Source: Modestobacter sp.
GTDB lineage: Bacteria > Actinomycetota > Actinomycetes > Mycobacteriales > Geodermatophilaceae
Direction of reading: 5' to 3'
DNA: 8,662 nt
Assembly: GCA_025966175.1 (NCBI GenBank)
Contig: JAOPVN010000542.1
Coordinates: forward strand, 1-8,662
Shown here: piece after piece, positions 5,573 to 8,662 of the stretch
Numbering within the stretch: position 1 is the first letter of the stretch
Layout of the letters: every line of letters begins with the position of its first letter
Made by a program: the position numbers and the translations under genes
The notes under the pieces: model-generated
Told to the model about the DNA's origin: nothing
Database searches by the model: none
What the model saw: only the letters and a program-made list of their open reading frames with translations

Positions 5573-6288
5573 GGCACGCGGGCCTTCGCCGGCGGCGGCA
5601 TGTAGGTGGTGCGGCTCGGCCGCACGCCCAGGCGGACCGAGGACTCCAGCCAGAGCACGGCGGCACCGGTCGGGTCGACGACGGGAACGAACACCCCGTC
5701 CTTGGCCAGCCGCTCCTGCAGCGCGGCCGCCACGCCGATCATCCCGGTGCACCCGAGCACGATCACGTCGGCCTCCTGCGCGGCGATGGCCGCGGCGGCC
5801 TGCTCGGCCAGCCGGTCGAGCAGGACGTCGGGCTCGTCCAGGGAGAGCACCGGGATGTCCACGACGCGGATCGAGCCGACCCGCTCGGTCAGGCCGTAGC
5901 GGCGGGTGATGCCGTGCAGCATCGGCACCACGTTCGGCAGCACGGTGACGATGCCGACCCGCTCCCCGAGGGAGAGCGCGGTGAGCACCGCGGGCTCGAA
6001 GCCGCCGACCACCGGGACGTCGACGACCTCCCGGGCCGCGTGCACCGCCGGGTCACCGAAGCAGGTGATGAAGATGCCGTCGGCTCCCCCGGCCGCGGCC
6101 GCCTCGACCTCGGCCAGGATCCCGGGAGCGGACAGCGCCTCGTCGTACTCGCTCTCGATCGATGCGGTCCCCCGGGCGATCCGGCGGACCTCCACCTCGG
6201 TGCCGGGGGCCACCCATCCGGCGACCTCCGTCTGCACGTGTTCGGTCAGCGCATCGCTGATGATCGGGATGACGACGGTCAGCTTCAT
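5569..6288 (-). CDS. Asp/Glu/hydantoin racemase family protein
   Basis: A 239-aa cofactor-independent racemase-superfamily enzyme. ATG 6288 is preceded by a perfect AGGAGG. Both catalytic cysteines of the two-base mechanism are present: Cys76 in GIFITCFGDPA and Cys180 in VIVLGCTGMIG. MKLTVVIPIISDAL opens the first Rossmann-like strand, and the substrate-binding GTASIES block (residues ~40-46) is typical of hydantoin racemase/maleate isomerase relatives. VGIVTVLPNVVPML begins the second domain. It probably inverts the alpha carbon of an amino acid or of a 5-substituted hydantoin. It heads the leftward operon, overlapping the nitroreductase-like gene by 4 nt, and is divergent from the D-amino-acid oxidase gene, so substrate supply and stereochemistry control fit a shared pathway. 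Glutamate racemase for cell wall synthesis is unlikely given this context. Confidence 0.92.
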   Translation of the reverse strand: MKLTVVIPIISDALTEHVQTEVAGWVAPGTEVEVRRIARGTASIESEYDEALSAPGILAEVEAAAAGGADGIFITCFGDPAVHAAREVVDVPVVGGFEPAVLTALSLGERVGIVTVLPNVVPMLHGITRRYGLTERVGSIRVVDIPVLSLDEPDVLLDRLAEQAAAAIAAQEADVIVLGCTGMIGVAAALQERLAKDGVFVPVVDPTGAAVLWLESSVRLGVRPSRTTYMPPPAKARVP

Positions 6289-6354
6289 GGGGCCTCCTGC
6301 GGACGGTGGCGGGGTCAGGAGACCAGGGTGTCGCTGTCGCTGAACCGCGGACAA

Positions 6355-6369
6355 TGTGCAGCACGCACA
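6355..6369. promoter_or_regulatory. Perfect TGTGC-N5-GCACA inverted repeat in the divergent promoter region
   Basis: TGTGC (6355-6359), AGCAC, GCACA (6365-6369) is a perfect 5-bp-arm inverted repeat in the 159-bp spacer between the racemase and the D-amino-acid oxidase starts. Its size and position, 67 bp from one start and 79 bp from the other, suit a dimeric repressor (for example GntR type) controlling both operons. No regulator gene is visible in the window. The rest of 6289-6447 shows no convincing -35/-10 pair. Confidence 0.4.
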
Positions 6370-6447
6370 GGGCCCCGCAGCGATGAGTGCGGTCTGCCCA
6401 CCGGGGCGGCCTCCCGCACGGGCCCGGCAGCAGCGACCATCTGCCCC

Positions 6448-7392
6448 ATGCGTGTGACGGTCGTCGGTGCGGGGATCAACGGACTCGCCTGCGCTCTGCG
6501 GCTCCAGGAGGCGGGCCACACCGTGGCGATCGTCGCCGCCGCACCTCCCGAGGAGACGACCTCCGCCGTCGCGGCGGCGCTCTGGTACCCCTACCGCGCG
6601 TTCCCCGAGGCGGCCGTCACCCGCTGGGCGGCCGAGGGCTTCGCGGTGCTGGCCACCATGGCGGCGGACCTCCCGACCGGGGTGCGGATGCGCACGGGGC
6701 GGGAGGTCTTCCGCGCCCCGGCCCCGGGTCCCTGGTGGCGGGACGCGGTCCCGTCGCTGCGCCGCGTGCTCCCGGGCGACCTGCCGACGGGGTACGCCGA
6801 CGGCTTCGAGCTCACCGTCCCGATCGTGGACATGGCCACCCACCTGAGCTGGCTGCTCGCCGAGCTGACCCGCCGCGGCGTGACCCTCACCCAGCGGCGG
6901 CTGGCCGGACTCGACGAGCTGGCCGGCAGCGCGGACGCGGTGGTGAACTGCACCGGGCTGGGCGCCCGGGAACTGGTCGGGGACGACACCCTCGTCCCGG
7001 TCCGCGGCCAGATCGTCGTCGTCGAACAGGTCGGACTCGAGCGCTGGGTGCTCGACCAGGACGATCCGCAGCAGGTCACGTACGTCGTCCCGCGGCTGGA
7101 CACGATCGTGCTCGGCGGCACCGCCGAGGAGGGCGACGAGGACACCGCCGTCCGGCCGGCCACCGTCGCCGACGTGCTCGCCCGCTGCTCGGCCCTGGTG
7201 CCCGAGATCGCCGGGGCGCGCGTGCTCGCCCACCGGGTGGGGCTGCGGCCCACCCGGCCGGCCGTCCGGCTGGAGGCCGAGGACCTCGCCGGGCAGCTCG
7301 TCGTGCACTGCTACGGGCAGGGCGGGGCCGGGGTCACGTTGGCCTACGGCTGCGCCCAGGACGTCGTCCAGCTGCTCGCCCCGCACTCCTGA
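6448..7392 (+). CDS. D-amino-acid oxidase, FAD-dependent
   Basis: A 314-aa DAO-family oxidase that oxidises D-amino acids to 2-oxo acids, ammonia and hydrogen peroxide. The dinucleotide fold VVGAGINGLACALRLQEAGH (residues 5-24) binds FAD, and ALWYPYRAFP (~44-53) is the characteristic second flavin block. VTYVVPRLDTIVLGGT corresponds to the active-site Tyr region, GLRPTRPAVRLE carries the Arg that binds the substrate carboxylate, and VVHCYGQGGAGVTLAYGCA is the C-terminal DAAO signature (Cys replaces the usual Asn/His/Ala after the His). Length is normal for bacterial DAAO. ATG 6448 lacks a clear Shine-Dalgarno sequence, so the message may be leaderless or poorly initiated. First gene of the rightward operon; the dipeptidase follows after 41 bp. 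Substrate range unknown. The long upstream extension of the frame to 5914 is antisense to the racemase and is not used. Confidence 0.95.
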   Translation: MRVTVVGAGINGLACALRLQEAGHTVAIVAAAPPEETTSAVAAALWYPYRAFPEAAVTRWAAEGFAVLATMAADLPTGVRMRTGREVFRAPAPGPWWRDAVPSLRRVLPGDLPTGYADGFELTVPIVDMATHLSWLLAELTRRGVTLTQRRLAGLDELAGSADAVVNCTGLGARELVGDDTLVPVRGQIVVVEQVGLERWVLDQDDPQQVTYVVPRLDTIVLGGTAEEGDEDTAVRPATVADVLARCSALVPEIAGARVLAHRVGLRPTRPAVRLEAEDLAGQLVVHCYGQGGAGVTLAYGCAQDVVQLLAPHS

Positions 7393-7433
7393 CCTGCGTC
7401 TCCCCGCCCCACCCACTCTCCGGAGGTACCGCC

Positions 7434-8525
7434 ATGCCCGCCGACCTGCACCGCACGGCCGTGGTCGCCGACACCCACAACGACCTGCTCTGCCTGGTGG
7501 TGAAGCGCCCACCCACGCAGTGGGCGTCGTACTTCCGGGAGCACTGGTTGCCGCAGCTGCGCGCCGGTGGGGTGGACATCCAGGTGCTGCCGGTCTACAT
7601 CGACGACGCGTTCCGGCCGGAGCTGGCACTGCGCGAGACGCTGCGGATGATCGAGGCCGCCCACCGGCTGGCCGAGGGCAACCCCGACGCGGTGGCGCTG
7701 TGCGCGACCGGTGAGGAGGTGCGCCGCACGCTGGACTCCGGCCGGATCGCGCTGGTGCTCGCCCTGGAGGGATGCCCGCAGATCGACACCGACGTCGAGT
7801 TACTGCAGACCGTGTTCCGGCTCGGGGTGCGGATCGCCTCCTTCACCCATTTCGGCCGCTCCGCACTCGCCGACGGCAGCGGTGAGGACGCCGCGGAGTC
7901 CCGACTTACCGGCGCGGGCACGGCCGCCCTGGACCTGATGCAGGACCTCGGGATGATCCTGGACGTCTCCCACCTGGGCAGGCGCGGGGTCGACCACGTC
8001 CTGGAGCTCACCCGCCGGCCGCTGATCGCCACCCACTCCTCGGCGCGCGCCCTGCGCGAGCACCACCGCAACCTCTCCGACGACCACCTCCGCGGCATCG
8101 CCGCCACCGGCGGGGTGGTGTGCGTGAACTTCTGCGCCGGGTTCCTCGACGAGCACGACCACTCCCTCGAGCGCCTGGTGGACCACGTCGTGCACGTCGC
8201 CGAGGTCGCGGGAATCGAGCACGTCGGATTGGGACCCGACTTCGTCGACGAGGTGCTCCGCGAGCTGTTCCCCGGCCAGGACACCCTGCGGATGGGCGGG
8301 ATCGACGCCCTGGCCTGCGTGCCGGGTCTGCAGGGACCGACCGGCCTCCCCCTGCTCACCGCCGCGCTGCTGCAGCGCGGGATGTCCGCCGACGACGTGA
8401 CGCGCGTGCTCGGGGGCAACGTCGCCCGGCTCTTCGACGCCGAGCTGGGCGTCGCCAGGGAGGTGGGCCGGGGCTTGGGCGAACTGCCCGACTACGGCCC
8501 CGCGACTGGGCGAGCTGCCCAATGA
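7434..8525 (+). CDS. M19 family membrane-type (renal) dipeptidase
   Basis: A 363-aa zinc dipeptidase with a TIM-barrel fold. Metal ligands are visible: His15 and Asp17 in ADTHNDLL, bridging Glu112 in LALEGCPQ, His180 in DVSHLG and His201 in IATHSSARAL; the 21-residue spacing of the last two matches renal dipeptidase. HVGLGPDFVDE (~263) carries the late Asp. ATG 7434 has GGAGGT at 7422-7427. No signal peptide, so cytoplasmic. M19 enzymes accept dipeptides with a C-terminal D-residue and dehydrodipeptides, which fits the neighbouring D-amino-acid oxidase and the proposed ring oxidase. One TTA leucine codon (Leu123, 7800-7802) is out of keeping with local codon use. The last ~15 residues lie in a 31-bp-period repeat that also supplies the stop, so the C-terminus may be recent. 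Confidence 0.94.
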   Translation: MPADLHRTAVVADTHNDLLCLVVKRPPTQWASYFREHWLPQLRAGGVDIQVLPVYIDDAFRPELALRETLRMIEAAHRLAEGNPDAVALCATGEEVRRTLDSGRIALVLALEGCPQIDTDVELLQTVFRLGVRIASFTHFGRSALADGSGEDAAESRLTGAGTAALDLMQDLGMILDVSHLGRRGVDHVLELTRRPLIATHSSARALREHHRNLSDDHLRGIAATGGVVCVNFCAGFLDEHDHSLERLVDHVVHVAEVAGIEHVGLGPDFVDEVLRELFPGQDTLRMGGIDALACVPGLQGPTGLPLLTAALLQRGMSADDVTRVLGGNVARLFDAELGVAREVGRGLGELPDYGPATGRAAQ

Positions 8526-8529
8526 CGGC
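8477..8529 (+). repeat. Imperfect direct repeat at the dipeptidase 3' end
   Basis: The 22-bp units 8477-8498 and 8508-8529 match at 18 of 22 positions with a 31-bp period; each includes a GGGC-N5-GCCC inverted repeat. Because 31 is not a multiple of three, the second unit is read in another frame and creates the TGA stop at 8523-8525. Both units would encode GELP-like peptide in their own frames (GELPDYG and GELPNDG), which supports duplication. Confidence 0.6.
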
Positions 8530-8556
8530 TTCGGTCACCTGCTGGTTCGCTCTCGT

Positions 8557-8570
8557 TCACCTGGAGGTGA
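8557..8570 (+). promoter_or_regulatory. Palindrome covering the ribosome site of the DUF917 gene
   Basis: TCACCT-GG-AGGTGA (8557-8570) is a perfect inverted repeat whose right half is the GGAGGTGA ribosome site for ATG 8575. As RNA it can form a 5-bp stem with a UGGA loop, hiding the site. It may simply be chance in GC-rich DNA. Confidence 0.3.
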
Positions 8571-8574
8571 GCTC

Positions 8575-8662
8575 ATGACACACATAACCCTGGACGACAT
8601 CGAGGACCTGGCCCTGGGGGCCGTGGTCCTCGGCACCGGTGGCGGTGGCGACCCCTACGTCG
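8575..8662 (+). CDS. DUF917 family protein, N-terminal fragment
   Basis: The gene starts at ATG 8575 after GGAGGTGA and runs off the window. The 29 visible residues, MTHITLDDIEDLALGAVVLG followed by TGGGGDPYV, are the very conserved N-terminus of DUF917 proteins, where the glycine-rich TGGGGDPY loop is nearly invariant. This family includes S-methyl-thiohydantoin desulfurase and often sits beside hydantoinase/oxoprolinase-type genes. It lies 49 bp after the dipeptidase stop and appears to be the third gene of the rightward operon. The role in this locus is probably in handling a hydantoin-like or other five-membered cyclic amide. The family call rests on a short but distinctive stretch. Confidence 0.85.
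   Translation, partial: MTHITLDDIEDLALGAVVLGTGGGGDPYV

Noticed and set aside
5569..7629. Very long minus-strand open frame running across the D-amino-acid oxidase gene into the racemase
   Set aside because: Only the part from ATG 6288 is protein-like and has a ribosome site; upstream it is antisense to DAAO with low-complexity Arg/Gly/His composition.
1..8662. CRISPR arrays, tRNA or rRNA genes, transposase genes or IS ends
   Set aside because: No regularly spaced repeats, no tRNA-like cloverleaf with CCA-end pattern, and no transposase motifs were found on either strand.

Overview
The window is very GC-rich DNA with strong G/C preference at third codon positions, GTG as well as ATG starts, purine-rich ribosome sites and many 4-nt gene overlaps. 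Gene content (DUF1003, WYL regulator next to DinB, DUF6092, DUF917) fits a soil actinobacterium. Geodermatophilaceae-like is my guess from protein style, not a proven assignment. No tRNA, rRNA, CRISPR array or complete mobile element was seen.

Left part (1-4465), a patchwork of small housekeeping or stress genes: the 3' end of a Gfo/Idh/MocA oxidoreductase (+); a disordered acidic hypothetical protein (-), divergent from a two-helix DUF1003 membrane protein (+); a decayed YafY-type WYL regulator (-) with truncation, internal deletion and frameshifts, followed by a second frameshifted small ORF; a DinB/DUF664 protein (+) divergent from that pseudogene; a small membrane-protein-like ORF with no normal start codon; a soluble HtrA/DegP-type serine protease with a PDZ domain, preceded by a 24-bp interrupted palindrome; and a secreted DsbA-like thioredoxin-fold protein with a CPFC active site.

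Right part (4656-8662), a divergent catabolic-looking cluster. Leftward: an Asp/Glu/hydantoin racemase, a short flavin nitroreductase-fold protein and a 110-aa DUF6092 protein, joined by two 4-nt overlaps. Rightward: a D-amino-acid oxidase, an M19 (renal-type) dipeptidase and the start of a DUF917 protein (the family that includes S-methyl-thiohydantoin desulfurase). The shared 159-bp promoter region contains a perfect TGTGC-N5-GCACA inverted repeat.

The most interesting idea is that the overlapping nitroreductase plus small-protein pair has the size and order of cyclodipeptide oxidase (AlbA/AlbB type). Next to a racemase, a dipeptidase able to release D-residues, a D-amino-acid oxidase and a DUF917 protein, this suggests a pathway for uptake and breakdown of cyclic dipeptides, hydantoins or D-residue dipeptides. 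Family assignments are firm for the racemase, oxidase and dipeptidase. The pathway itself is inference.
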